From Phycisphaerales bacterium (GTDB lineage: Bacteria; Planctomycetota; Phycisphaerae; Phycisphaerales; SM1A02): DNA of 64,000 bases. The position numbers and the translations under genes are program-made. Where the stretch lies: contig SIAA01000002.1 of NCBI GenBank assembly GCA_009692045.1, forward strand, positions 60,348 through 124,347, written 5' to 3'. Shown one piece after another: positions 1-7,621 of the stretch. The notes under the pieces were generated by a model. It saw nothing but the letters and a program-made list of their open reading frames with translations, did no database searches and was not told the origin of the DNA. The number at the start of each line of letters is the position of its first letter. The first letter of the stretch is position 1.

Positions 1-765
1 ATCGAAGGAAACTCCCAAGAAGGGGACATCGCTGGGATGGTCCTGGCGGAGGAGGACTGGATCACGTGCAACCGCTTCACCGAGGCGATGCACGCGCCAC
101 TCTCTCGAGTATGGATCCTTGGCATCGCGCAGCACCCCATAGACGAAGCGTTCCTGATCGGGGAACCAGCCGCCGAATGAAACCTTCCCCTCGATGCGGT
201 CGGCGTAATCAGCCTGCTCCATCACCGCGCGGACGCGCAGCACGCTCATCTCATTCCCACCCTCGCTCAGCCCATATGCGACCCTCGCCCCCTTGTGGCT
301 GGGCATCCACCAGTCCAGACTGATCAGGCCTGCGGCGCTCATGAGATTGGGGTCGAGCAGAGTCATGGCGTCACCACCCCCAACAGGCCTGGTCTTAAGC
401 GCCGGTTGATTCTCGCGGCCAGTTCTCTCGGTGAAGAACATGATTCCGCGGCGCATTCGGGGCAGACCATAGGAGGGGATTTCCAGCAGAGGCCGCAGCT
501 GCGCGGTGAGGTGCTCGCGGCAGGGGAGAGCATCGAGTGTGGCTCGGGTGAAGGCGTGCTGCTGATCGGTCCATGCAGCAACTGGGGGCGCGTCCCGCTC
601 CAGCTGCTCGAGCCAGCGAAACTCATCGGTGATCGTCACTCCGTGCAGCTGCTCGGTTACTGCCTGCTGCTCGGTAATCGGCGGAGTGCTTGCCGATGAG
701 GCGGCGCAGATGAGCGAGAGCCCAAGAACCGGCAATGTGAGCGGGAGTTCGATGCCAATGTTCAT
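1..765 (-). CDS. Prolyl oligopeptidase family protein (S9A), N-terminal part, cut by window edge
   Basis: The reading frame opens at the ATG at 763-765 and stays open for 255 codons to base 1, so the 3' part lies outside the window. The first 22 or so residues form a signal peptide (LPLTLPVLGLSLICAASSA), suggesting a periplasmic or exported enzyme. The next part reads HGVTITDEFRWLE, then AAWTDQQHAFT, MFFTERTGRENQP and LLDPN, which are the hallmark blocks of the prolyl oligopeptidase N-terminus and start of the beta-propeller. The family cuts short peptides after proline. The catalytic Ser-Asp-His domain is C-terminal and not visible here. The gene is divergent from serA, with 56 bases between the starts. 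Family assignment is firm; activity cannot be judged. Confidence 0.85.
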   Translation of the reverse strand, partial: MNIGIELPLTLPVLGLSLICAASSASTPPITEQQAVTEQLHGVTITDEFRWLEQLERDAPPVAAWTDQQHAFTRATLDALPCREHLTAQLRPLLEIPSYGLPRMRRGIMFFTERTGRENQPALKTRPVGGGDAMTLLDPNLMSAAGLISLDWWMPSHKGARVAYGLSEGGNEMSVLRVRAVMEQADYADRIEGKVSFGGWFPDQERFVYGVLRDAKDPYSREWRVHRLGEAVARDPVLLRQDHPSDVPFLGVSFD

Positions 766-821
766 AGGCGGCGATCTTAGGGCAGGGGGCCTTGGTGTTG
801 CCGCGAGAGTAGATTGCCCCC

Positions 822-2027
822 ATGCAGCCAGTCGCAGTTCTTGCCGAATCGATTCACCTCAATGCGGATCGGGCGCTCGAGGAGGCGGGGCTGAAAGTAG
901 AGCGGGTGCCAGGAGCTCTTGAGGGTGCTGCTCTCAGAGAGGCGATTGCCCGAGCAGCTGTGATCGGAATCAGATCGAAGACACAGCTGGGCGCCGAGGT
1001 ATTTCGGTGCGGGCCGCTTCCGGCAGCGATCGGCTGCTTCTGTATCGGCACCAATCAAGTCGCGCTTCGTCCCGCTGCAAGGGCGGGGGTAGCGGTTTTC
1101 AACTCACCGTTCTCGAACACCCGCAGCGTGGCCGAGATGACGGTGAGTGAGGTGGTGGCATTGGTGCGTCGATTGTTTGAGAAGTCGTCGCAGATGCACC
1201 GAGGGCACTGGGACAAGTCGGCTAGGGATGCCCACGAGTTGCGTGGTCGAACGTTGGGCATCATCGGATACGGGCACATCGGGTCTCAGGTTTCCGTCTT
1301 GGCCGAGTCGCTGGGAATGCGGGTGGTGTTCCATGACATTGCCCGGCGCATGCCGCTGGGGAACGCCACTTCACGAACCTCACTTGATGCCGTGTTGAAG
1401 GAGTCCGATGTCGTAACCATCCATGTTCCCTCGACAGCAGCAACGGAGGGCATGATCGCCACAGAGCAACTCGCGCGCATGCGCCCCGGCGCCGTGCTGG
1501 TGAATAATGCCCGCGGATCAGTGGTGGACCTTGAGGCACTGGCTGCAGCCATCCGGCGCGGCCACATCGGGGGAGCCGCCATTGATGTGTTTCCCGAGGA
1601 ACCCTCAGGATCGAGCGAGACTTTTTTCAGTCCGCTTCAGGGACTTCCCAATGTCATTCTCACTCCGCACATCGGCGGTAGTACCGAAGAGGCTCAGGAG
1701 GCGATCGCCGTGGAGGTGAGCGAAAAGCTGGCGGCATTTCATCTGCGCGGGTCCACTGCAACCAGTGTGAATATGCCCGAGGTAGAGCTGCCATCCCCTC
1801 GGGATGGGCAGGTTCGTCTCATGCATGTTCACCGCAATGTGCCGGGAGTGCTGGGCAAGATGCACACGATTCTTGCCGCTTCGGGCGTGAACATCAATGC
1901 CGAGTACCTGCAGTCAGACAGCGAAGTTTCCTATGTGATTCTTGATGTTGATCCCTTTGCGGCCGAGGACATCCTGCCCAAGCTGGAGCAGATGCCCGAG
2001 ACTATTCGCCTGCGCGTTCGCAGCTAG
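822..2027 (+). CDS. serA: D-3-phosphoglycerate dehydrogenase with C-terminal ACT domain
   Basis: This 401-residue protein oxidises 3-phosphoglycerate with NAD in the first step of serine synthesis. It closely follows the Escherichia coli type: GIRSKTQL near residue 49, IGCFCIGTNQV near 70, the NAD-binding glycine loop GYGHIG at 149-154, and the catalytic set Arg231 (in NARGSVVD), Glu260 and His283 (in TPHIGGST). Residues from about 330 form an ACT domain (RLMHVHRNVPGVL), which in this subtype binds serine for feedback inhibition. Length matches the family (about 410). No other serine-pathway gene is adjacent. Start chosen at the ATG giving the normal N-terminus. Confidence 0.96.
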   Translation: MQPVAVLAESIHLNADRALEEAGLKVERVPGALEGAALREAIARAAVIGIRSKTQLGAEVFRCGPLPAAIGCFCIGTNQVALRPAARAGVAVFNSPFSNTRSVAEMTVSEVVALVRRLFEKSSQMHRGHWDKSARDAHELRGRTLGIIGYGHIGSQVSVLAESLGMRVVFHDIARRMPLGNATSRTSLDAVLKESDVVTIHVPSTAATEGMIATEQLARMRPGAVLVNNARGSVVDLEALAAAIRRGHIGGAAIDVFPEEPSGSSETFFSPLQGLPNVILTPHIGGSTEEAQEAIAVEVSEKLAAFHLRGSTATSVNMPEVELPSPRDGQVRLMHVHRNVPGVLGKMHTILAASGVNINAEYLQSDSEVSYVILDVDPFAAEDILPKLEQMPETIRLRVRS

Positions 2028-2057
2028 AGTTCCCCCGCGGAGCAATCGGCGTATGCA

Positions 2058-2873
2058 TCAAGTTCCGACAATGTCAGGAAGTTCGAACAGCGCTTGGGTG
2101 AGATTGCGTGGGCCCGCAGGAGTGATGAGCACATCGGCTTCGTAGTGCACGCTCGTCGAGTTGTCGGCGGTGTAGATGGGCCATTCCTTGCCGCGCACGA
2201 TTGTTTCTGTGGATGAAAGGGCGATCATCGGTTCAACCGCCAGCAGCATCCCGGGCTCGAGCACTTTCCAAGCATCCTCCCACTCGCCGGGATAACTGGG
2301 GACCGAGTTGGCAATGAAGGGCGGCTCGTGCAGAACTCGTCCGTAGCCGTGCCCCCCTAGCCCGCGGACCAAGCAGTAGCCGCAATCGCGCTCCACATGA
2401 TCCTGAACTGCGCGCGCGAAGTCCACTAGAGGTCGACCAGGACGCATGGCAATCACTCCCAGCCGCAATGACTCGCGCCCACTGCGCATCAGGGAGAGTG
2501 CGACATCGTCCGCGCTGCCGATGGCGTAGGTCCAGGCCGCATCACCTAGCCATCCCCGATGGCAGACTCCGATGTCTACCGAGAGAACATCACCCCTGAC
2601 CAGCGGGGCAGGACTCATCAGGTGAGTGCCGTGAACGACGCACTCGTTGAGAGAGAGGCAGGCATGGCTGGGAAAGGGAGGATGCCCGCGGGCCTTGTAA
2701 CCCAGGAAGCAACTAGTGCACTGCAGATCAACCAGGGTGCGCGCCACGAATGAGTCAATCTCGGAGAGCGTCAGCCCTACTCTGAGGTAACCAACGAGGG
2801 CCCGGTGCACCGCCACCACGCAATCAGCCGATTTCACGGCGGCGGCCAAATCCTGTTCATTGGTCACGGGCAT
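2058..2873 (-). CDS. map: Type I methionine aminopeptidase
   Basis: This 271-residue enzyme removes the initiator methionine from new proteins. All metal ligands and the substrate His can be placed: His81, Asp100 (in VLSVDIG), Asp111 (LGDAAWT), His175 (GLGGHGYGRVLHE), Glu214 (LAVEPM) and Glu245. It lacks an N-terminal zinc-finger extension. It lies 11 bases downstream of hutI on the same strand and could be cotranscribed, though the two functions are unrelated. Its 3' end faces serA. Confidence 0.95.
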   Translation of the reverse strand: MPVTNEQDLAAAVKSADCVVAVHRALVGYLRVGLTLSEIDSFVARTLVDLQCTSCFLGYKARGHPPFPSHACLSLNECVVHGTHLMSPAPLVRGDVLSVDIGVCHRGWLGDAAWTYAIGSADDVALSLMRSGRESLRLGVIAMRPGRPLVDFARAVQDHVERDCGYCLVRGLGGHGYGRVLHEPPFIANSVPSYPGEWEDAWKVLEPGMLLAVEPMIALSSTETIVRGKEWPIYTADNSTSVHYEADVLITPAGPRNLTQALFELPDIVGT

Positions 2874-2884
2874 CGGGGCGAATC

Positions 2885-4204
2885 TTAGTCCGCGAGCGTC
2901 ATCCCTAGAGCCAGGTTCACGCTGCGGCAGGCATTGGTGTCGACACCGATGGCGCCTCCGAGTCCCAGCACCAGGTCTGGCCCGGCATCGGCAAAGGATG
3001 CCAGCAGTGAGAGTTCATCTCTCGCCGCCAGCATCTGAAGTTGCGCCCGTCGCTTCGGAGCAAGGCAGCCACAGTGATCCGAGGCGCTGAGAGCGCAGGC
3101 GGCATTCCAAGTTGCGGCCGTGATCGCCTCCTCGAGAGAGAGGCGCATGAAGCGAGTGGCAAGATAGATAGAGAATGAGAGCGAGGGCGAAGGGGCACTG
3201 CCAGGATTGAAGTTACTCGCGATCGCCAGAGCACCCCCCTGATCGAGGAACTCGCGAGCGCGCATGGAGGGCGTACCGAGGGCGAAGGGAGTGCAGGGGA
3301 GAGCAACACCGATTGATGTGCTGCGGGCGAGTTGCGCGAGGTCTGCGTCGGTTGTGGCCTCAAGGTGATCCACGGTCCGCGCCCCCAGAGATATCGCCTC
3401 CGACACCATTCCTAGCGAGTTGAACTGATCAGCATGAACCCGAATAGGAAGACCGAGTCGCTTGGCGGCGCTGAAGTAGCGCAGACAATCGGCAAGCGAC
3501 CACGCCCCGGTTTCGCAGAAGGCATCGCAGCAGATCCCGGGATAGGCCGCCGCGACTGCGGGCAGAGTCTCTTCAATCATGCGTGTCACACCATCCGATT
3601 GAGATGGATCGAGAGCGTGAGCCCCCAGGAATGTGGGATGAACTTCTACCGGTGCTCGCGGCGTGCCCAATCCCTGAGCCTGTCCGGCAGCGGATATGAC
3701 TTGAAGCATTCGAAGTTCCGTGGGCGTGTCAAGGCCGTAGCCGGTTTTGACTTCCACAGTTCCTGCACCAAGTTGATGCATCACTCGAAGTCGCCCCAGC
3801 AGGAGTTCGAGTAGCGCCTCGGAGGATGCGGCGCGGACGGCTCGCACCGTGCTCATGATTCCCCCACCGGCAGCGAGGATTTCCAGATAGCTGGCACCAA
3901 CCTGCTTCATCTGCCACTCCCGAGCTCGGTCACCCGCGAAGCAAGCGTGAGTGTGGCAGTCGACCCAGGCCGGTAGCACCACTCGCCCCTTCCCATCGAT
4001 GCGAGTGCGCCCAGCCGCTGCGGGGCTCTCGCCCAATCCTGTCCCCAGGCGCACGATGGTTCCATCGCCGTCGACTTCGATGTATCCCGGATCCAGCACA
4101 CCAAGATCGCAGGCCCGCGCTCCGCGGCGAGGGAGATCGCTCTCGCCAGCTCGCGGTGCAAGCGTCAAAATGCGAGCGTTGAATATGACAATGCCAGTAC
4201 TCAT
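2885..4204 (-). CDS. hutI: Imidazolonepropionase (histidine degradation)
   Basis: This 439-residue amidohydrolase opens 4-imidazolone-5-propionate to N-formimino-glutamate, the third step of histidine breakdown. The metal-binding HxH is His84/His86 in WVDCHTHACFAGDR, followed by the family blocks AAGGGIMSTVRAVR, VEVKTGYGLD, THVHPTFLGAHA-like HPTFLGAHALDP and RVHADQFN. The late block ASNFNPGSAP is typical of HutI. No hutH, hutU or formiminoglutamate hydrolase is near, so the pathway must be completed elsewhere or the gene stands alone. Its start is 29 bases from that of the divergent sixA. Confidence 0.93.
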   Translation of the reverse strand: MSTGIVIFNARILTLAPRAGESDLPRRGARACDLGVLDPGYIEVDGDGTIVRLGTGLGESPAAAGRTRIDGKGRVVLPAWVDCHTHACFAGDRAREWQMKQVGASYLEILAAGGGIMSTVRAVRAASSEALLELLLGRLRVMHQLGAGTVEVKTGYGLDTPTELRMLQVISAAGQAQGLGTPRAPVEVHPTFLGAHALDPSQSDGVTRMIEETLPAVAAAYPGICCDAFCETGAWSLADCLRYFSAAKRLGLPIRVHADQFNSLGMVSEAISLGARTVDHLEATTDADLAQLARSTSIGVALPCTPFALGTPSMRAREFLDQGGALAIASNFNPGSAPSPSLSFSIYLATRFMRLSLEEAITAATWNAACALSASDHCGCLAPKRRAQLQMLAARDELSLLASFADAGPDLVLGLGGAIGVDTNACRSVNLALGMTLAD

Positions 4205-4233
4205 GGATCGCTGATGAAGGCTACCCTAGCCGC

Positions 4234-4734
4234 ATGGAACTGATCCTGATCCGACACGCGCGAGCACATGAGCGCGACACCTCGAGATGGTTAGATGATG
4301 CGGACCGGCCTCTGACCAAGGGCGGCGCTCGTGACTTTCGCCGTCTGGCCAAGGCGCTTCGTCGGTGGATCGAGCGTCCTGAGATGGTTTTGGCCAGCAG
4401 ATTCGTGCGGGCTTGGCGCACGGCCGAAATCTTGCACAAGGATGGGAGATGGCCCGCGCCGGTGGAATGCCCTGAGCTCGCCTCGGATGCCGTAGAGGGC
4501 TGCAGTGGCTATGAGGCTCTTCTGCGTCAGCACCAGAGCGCTACTCGAATTGCATTGGTGGGTCACGAGCCGCACCTAGGTGAGTTCGCGGAACTGTTGC
4601 TCGGGGCGCGGCAGGGATCGCTCCCTCTCCGCAAGGGTGCCGTTGCCGTGTTCGACATTGAATCACTCAAGTCGGGGGTGCGTGGCTCCCTGCGCCAAAT
4701 GGTGGATCCGACTTTCCCGCGCCGCCGCCGCTGA
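4234..4734 (+). CDS. sixA: Phosphohistidine phosphatase SixA family protein
   Basis: This 166-residue histidine phosphatase carries the N-terminal RHARAHE motif with the nucleophile at His8, then DRPLTKGGARDFRRLA, SRFVRAWRTAEIL and the second catalytic region VGHEPHLGEFAELLL. SixA removes phosphate from histidine, classically from HPt domains of phosphorelays or from the phosphotransferase protein NPr. It is followed after 10 bases by a STAS-domain gene, so both may act in signalling, but that link is inference only. Confidence 0.88.
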   Translation: MELILIRHARAHERDTSRWLDDADRPLTKGGARDFRRLAKALRRWIERPEMVLASRFVRAWRTAEILHKDGRWPAPVECPELASDAVEGCSGYEALLRQHQSATRIALVGHEPHLGEFAELLLGARQGSLPLRKGAVAVFDIESLKSGVRGSLRQMVDPTFPRRRR

Positions 4735-4744
4735 TGGCGTTAGT

Positions 4745-5158
4745 ATGATTGCCATCAAGACAGTTGTTATGACAGCACCCGCCGCACCAACAAAAAAATC
4801 AACGCCGCTCGTGGAAATCTTCTGGGATGGGGTGATTATCAGAGTGCAACCTGCTGGTCCCAACATCGGACAGCGCGAAGCTCCGATCATCACGCAGGAT
4901 GTGGAGCCGTTTATCCGGCAGGCCGGTAAGGACCTCAAGTTCTTCGTGCTTGACCTCACATCGGTTCAGTTCATGAGCAGCATGGGACTAGGTATGTGCA
5001 TCAACTGGCGCAACGCCTCCTCGGCTCAGGGTGCCGTTGCCGTTCTTTATGGGTTGAATAAAGAGCTGCGCAACCTCTTGGCGATGATGAAGATCGACAA
5101 GCTCTACAAGATCGCTGGCAGCAGCCACGAGCTCCGTGACATCTGCGGCGTCAAGTAG
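4745..5158 (+). CDS. STAS-domain protein (anti-sigma factor antagonist-like)
   Basis: This 137-residue protein is a single STAS domain: DLKFFVLDLTSVQFMSSMGLG holds the usual strand-helix with Ser78/Ser79 at the place where SpoIIAA-type antagonists are phosphorylated. The C-terminal half (VLYGLNKELRNLLAMMKIDKLYKIA) also fits. An in-frame ATG at 4769 is an alternative start; opening further upstream would run into sixA and add unrelated sequence. No RsbW-like kinase, sigma factor or PP2C phosphatase gene is adjacent, so its partners are unknown. Confidence 0.82.
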   Translation: MIAIKTVVMTAPAAPTKKSTPLVEIFWDGVIIRVQPAGPNIGQREAPIITQDVEPFIRQAGKDLKFFVLDLTSVQFMSSMGLGMCINWRNASSAQGAVAVLYGLNKELRNLLAMMKIDKLYKIAGSSHELRDICGVK

Positions 5159-5231
5159 ATCAGGGGGTTAGAACTTAGATATATCACGACTCGGAGGTGG
5201 GAGTGCCGAGGAGCGGTGCTAGGCTTGGTCT

Positions 5232-7514
5232 ATGCGAAACTCCTCTGGGTACCTCCTTCTGAGCAGCCTGTTGATGGTGCTCACTTGCGGCGGCGGTGCT
5301 GCGTCTGCAGTTCAGGCCGACAAAGTTTCCTATCACGGCTATTCGGTGGTGCGGGCCGCCATCACGAGCCCCCGCGATCTCCGTTTCTTCGCCTCAGTTG
5401 ACGCAGACATGTGGAGTCACGGTGTCCGCGAAGGCAAGGCGGACTACATGCTGAACGCCCAGCAGATGCTGGCGCTGCGAACTGCGGGAATCCCCTTCGA
5501 GGTGCTCATCGGTGATGTCGGTCCCTTGGTGGATGCCGAGAGCGCCCGGCTGAGTCAGCAGCCAGGCGACGGCCTGGCAGGCGGCGACTTCTTTACCGAC
5601 TTTCGCACCATCGATCAGATCAATGCCAGATTGGACGAACTGGCGGCGCTGCACCCGACTCGGGCCTCAGTTGTTGTGGTGGGTCAGTCTCTTGAGGGGC
5701 GCACCATTCGCGGGCTTCGCATCTCGGCCATCGCTGAGCCAGCGCCGCTGGGAACTCCTGCTCTGGTGTTTGATGCCTGCCAGCACGCGCGCGAGTGGGC
5801 CACCCCGCCTGTTGCCATGTTCATTGCCGAGAGACTGCTGGAAGATGAGGCGACCAGTCCTCTAGTGGCATCGATTGTTTCCCAGTCAGAGGTATTCATT
5901 GTTCCCGTGGTGAACCCGGATGGATATGCCTTCACCTGGGCCGGAACCAGACTTTGGCGCAAGAATCGCCGCGACAATCTGGATGGCACCTTTGGTGTCG
6001 ATCTCAATCGCAACTGGGGCTATCAGTGGGGCGGACCGGGCTCGAGTGCCGCCACTAACTCGGAGACCTACCGCGGGACGAGCGCCTTCAGTGAGCCCGA
6101 GTCAGCCGCGCTGCGCGACTTCGTGGCGGCGCGGAGCGGGGTTGTCGCCAACATCGACTTTCACTCCTACAGCCAACTGATCCTTTCGGCGTGGGGTTGG
6201 ACGACTGCACTGGCACCCGATGCCACCCTTCTGCAATCGATGGGAGCCTCGATGAGGGAGGCAGTGCTCTCTACTCATGGCACGCCATACACTGCCGGGC
6301 CTATCGGCTCGACTCTCTATCTAGCGAGTGGTGGCAGCGTCGATTGGATGTACGGCGACCAAGGGATTCTTTCATGGACCATCGAGGTTCGCGACACCGG
6401 TGCCTACGGGTTCATCATGCCAGCTGCGGACATCGTGCCCAATGCTCAGGAGAACTACGCGGCTGCGCTGAAACTCATGCAGGCTGTTTCCGATGGAGTT
6501 GTGCTGAGCCTGATCCAGCCCATTCCCGCTTACGCCCCGACCGGGTCTCCCATCAGCGTATCTGTGGATGTCCGCTGGCTTCTGGGAGGAACTTCCAGCA
6601 CGGTTCGTTGCAAGTGGCGTGTCGGCGCCGCGGTGTGGAATACTCTCAACATGAGCAACACCGGCGGAAACACTTTCGCAGCCAGCATTCCTGCGGCGCC
6701 ATGCGGCGCCCAACTGGCGTTTTACTTCGAAGTGCTTTCGGCCTCGAGTGGCACTGTGGTGGAGTCATTGCCAGTCGCAGGCGCCTCCTCGCCTTTCGAA
6801 GTTGCAGTCACTTCTAGCACTTTGGTAGTTGCCCACGATCTGGAAACCGATACCGGATGGCAAGCAGGCGTCGCAGGCGACAGCGCGACGGCAGGCGTAT
6901 GGATTCGGGTGGATCCCAACGGCACTACGGCTCAGTCTGAGGACGACCACACCTCGGCCGGCACCCAGTGCTTCGTGACTGGTCAGGGTGCTGTAGGAGC
7001 AGGCGCGGGCAGCGCCGATCTCGACGGTGGCATCACGACATTGGTGTCGCCGGTGTTTGATGCGAGCGCGCCGGGCACGAGCGTTTCATTCTTCCGCTGG
7101 TACTCCAACAACTTAGGCGGCAGCCCAGGTCAGGACTCGATGCCCATCGAAGTGAGCGGCGATAATGGGGTCACATGGGTGACTCTCGAGACTGTCAGTC
7201 AGTCTGCGACGGCCTGGGTCGGGGCAGCCTTCGCGCTCGATGGCCTCATTGCGCCGTCGGCGGCAGCGCGGGTGCGTTTTGTCGCGCGTGACTTGGGTGC
7301 GGGCTCGCTTGTCGAGGCTGGCATCGATGACTTAGAGGTGACTGTCACCGGTTGCCCTGGCAACTCGCCAGACATCGATGGTGATGGAGTCGTCAGCGGT
7401 TCTGATTTGGCGATCCTGCTGGCAATGTGGGGAGCTGCCGGTGCCGCGGATCTGGATGGCAACACCGTGGTGGATGGAGTCGATTTGGCAATGTTGCTCG
7501 CCAACTGGGGATGA
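5232..7514 (+). CDS. Secreted M14 zinc carboxypeptidase with C-terminal dockerin repeats
   Basis: This 760-residue protein has a signal peptide (about 1-28), a propeptide-like region, an M14 carboxypeptidase domain (about 120-475) and a beta-rich domain (about 540-700). The zinc site is His185 and Glu188 (CQHAREWA) with His311 (IDFHSYSQ); the general base is Glu385 (SWTIEVRDTGAYGF); substrate-binding LNRNW lies at 259-263. The C-terminus has two dockerin-type calcium loops (DIDGDGVVSGSDLAILLAMWG and a second copy ending DLAMLLANWG), a tail frequent in planctomycete exported proteins. It probably trims peptides outside the cell. The stop overlaps a potential start of the helicase gene. Confidence 0.93.
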   Translation: MRNSSGYLLLSSLLMVLTCGGGAASAVQADKVSYHGYSVVRAAITSPRDLRFFASVDADMWSHGVREGKADYMLNAQQMLALRTAGIPFEVLIGDVGPLVDAESARLSQQPGDGLAGGDFFTDFRTIDQINARLDELAALHPTRASVVVVGQSLEGRTIRGLRISAIAEPAPLGTPALVFDACQHAREWATPPVAMFIAERLLEDEATSPLVASIVSQSEVFIVPVVNPDGYAFTWAGTRLWRKNRRDNLDGTFGVDLNRNWGYQWGGPGSSAATNSETYRGTSAFSEPESAALRDFVAARSGVVANIDFHSYSQLILSAWGWTTALAPDATLLQSMGASMREAVLSTHGTPYTAGPIGSTLYLASGGSVDWMYGDQGILSWTIEVRDTGAYGFIMPAADIVPNAQENYAAALKLMQAVSDGVVLSLIQPIPAYAPTGSPISVSVDVRWLLGGTSSTVRCKWRVGAAVWNTLNMSNTGGNTFAASIPAAPCGAQLAFYFEVLSASSGTVVESLPVAGASSPFEVAVTSSTLVVAHDLETDTGWQAGVAGDSATAGVWIRVDPNGTTAQSEDDHTSAGTQCFVTGQGAVGAGAGSADLDGGITTLVSPVFDASAPGTSVSFFRWYSNNLGGSPGQDSMPIEVSGDNGVTWVTLETVSQSATAWVGAAFALDGLIAPSAAARVRFVARDLGAGSLVEAGIDDLEVTVTGCPGNSPDIDGDGVVSGSDLAILLAMWGAAGAADLDGNTVVDGVDLAMLLANWG

Positions 7515-7621
7515 GCGAGTAAAATCGGCTCATCGCTCTCGATACCTCTGCCATCTTTTCCGAGGCCGGTCCACTAGCTCGTCGGCTCGAGGGTTTCGAA
7601 GTCAGGCCGCAGCAGGCGGCG

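Noticed and set aside
4580..4744. Upstream extension of the STAS protein
   Set aside because: It would be translated in a different frame within sixA and is Arg/Ser-rich; the STAS fold is complete without it.
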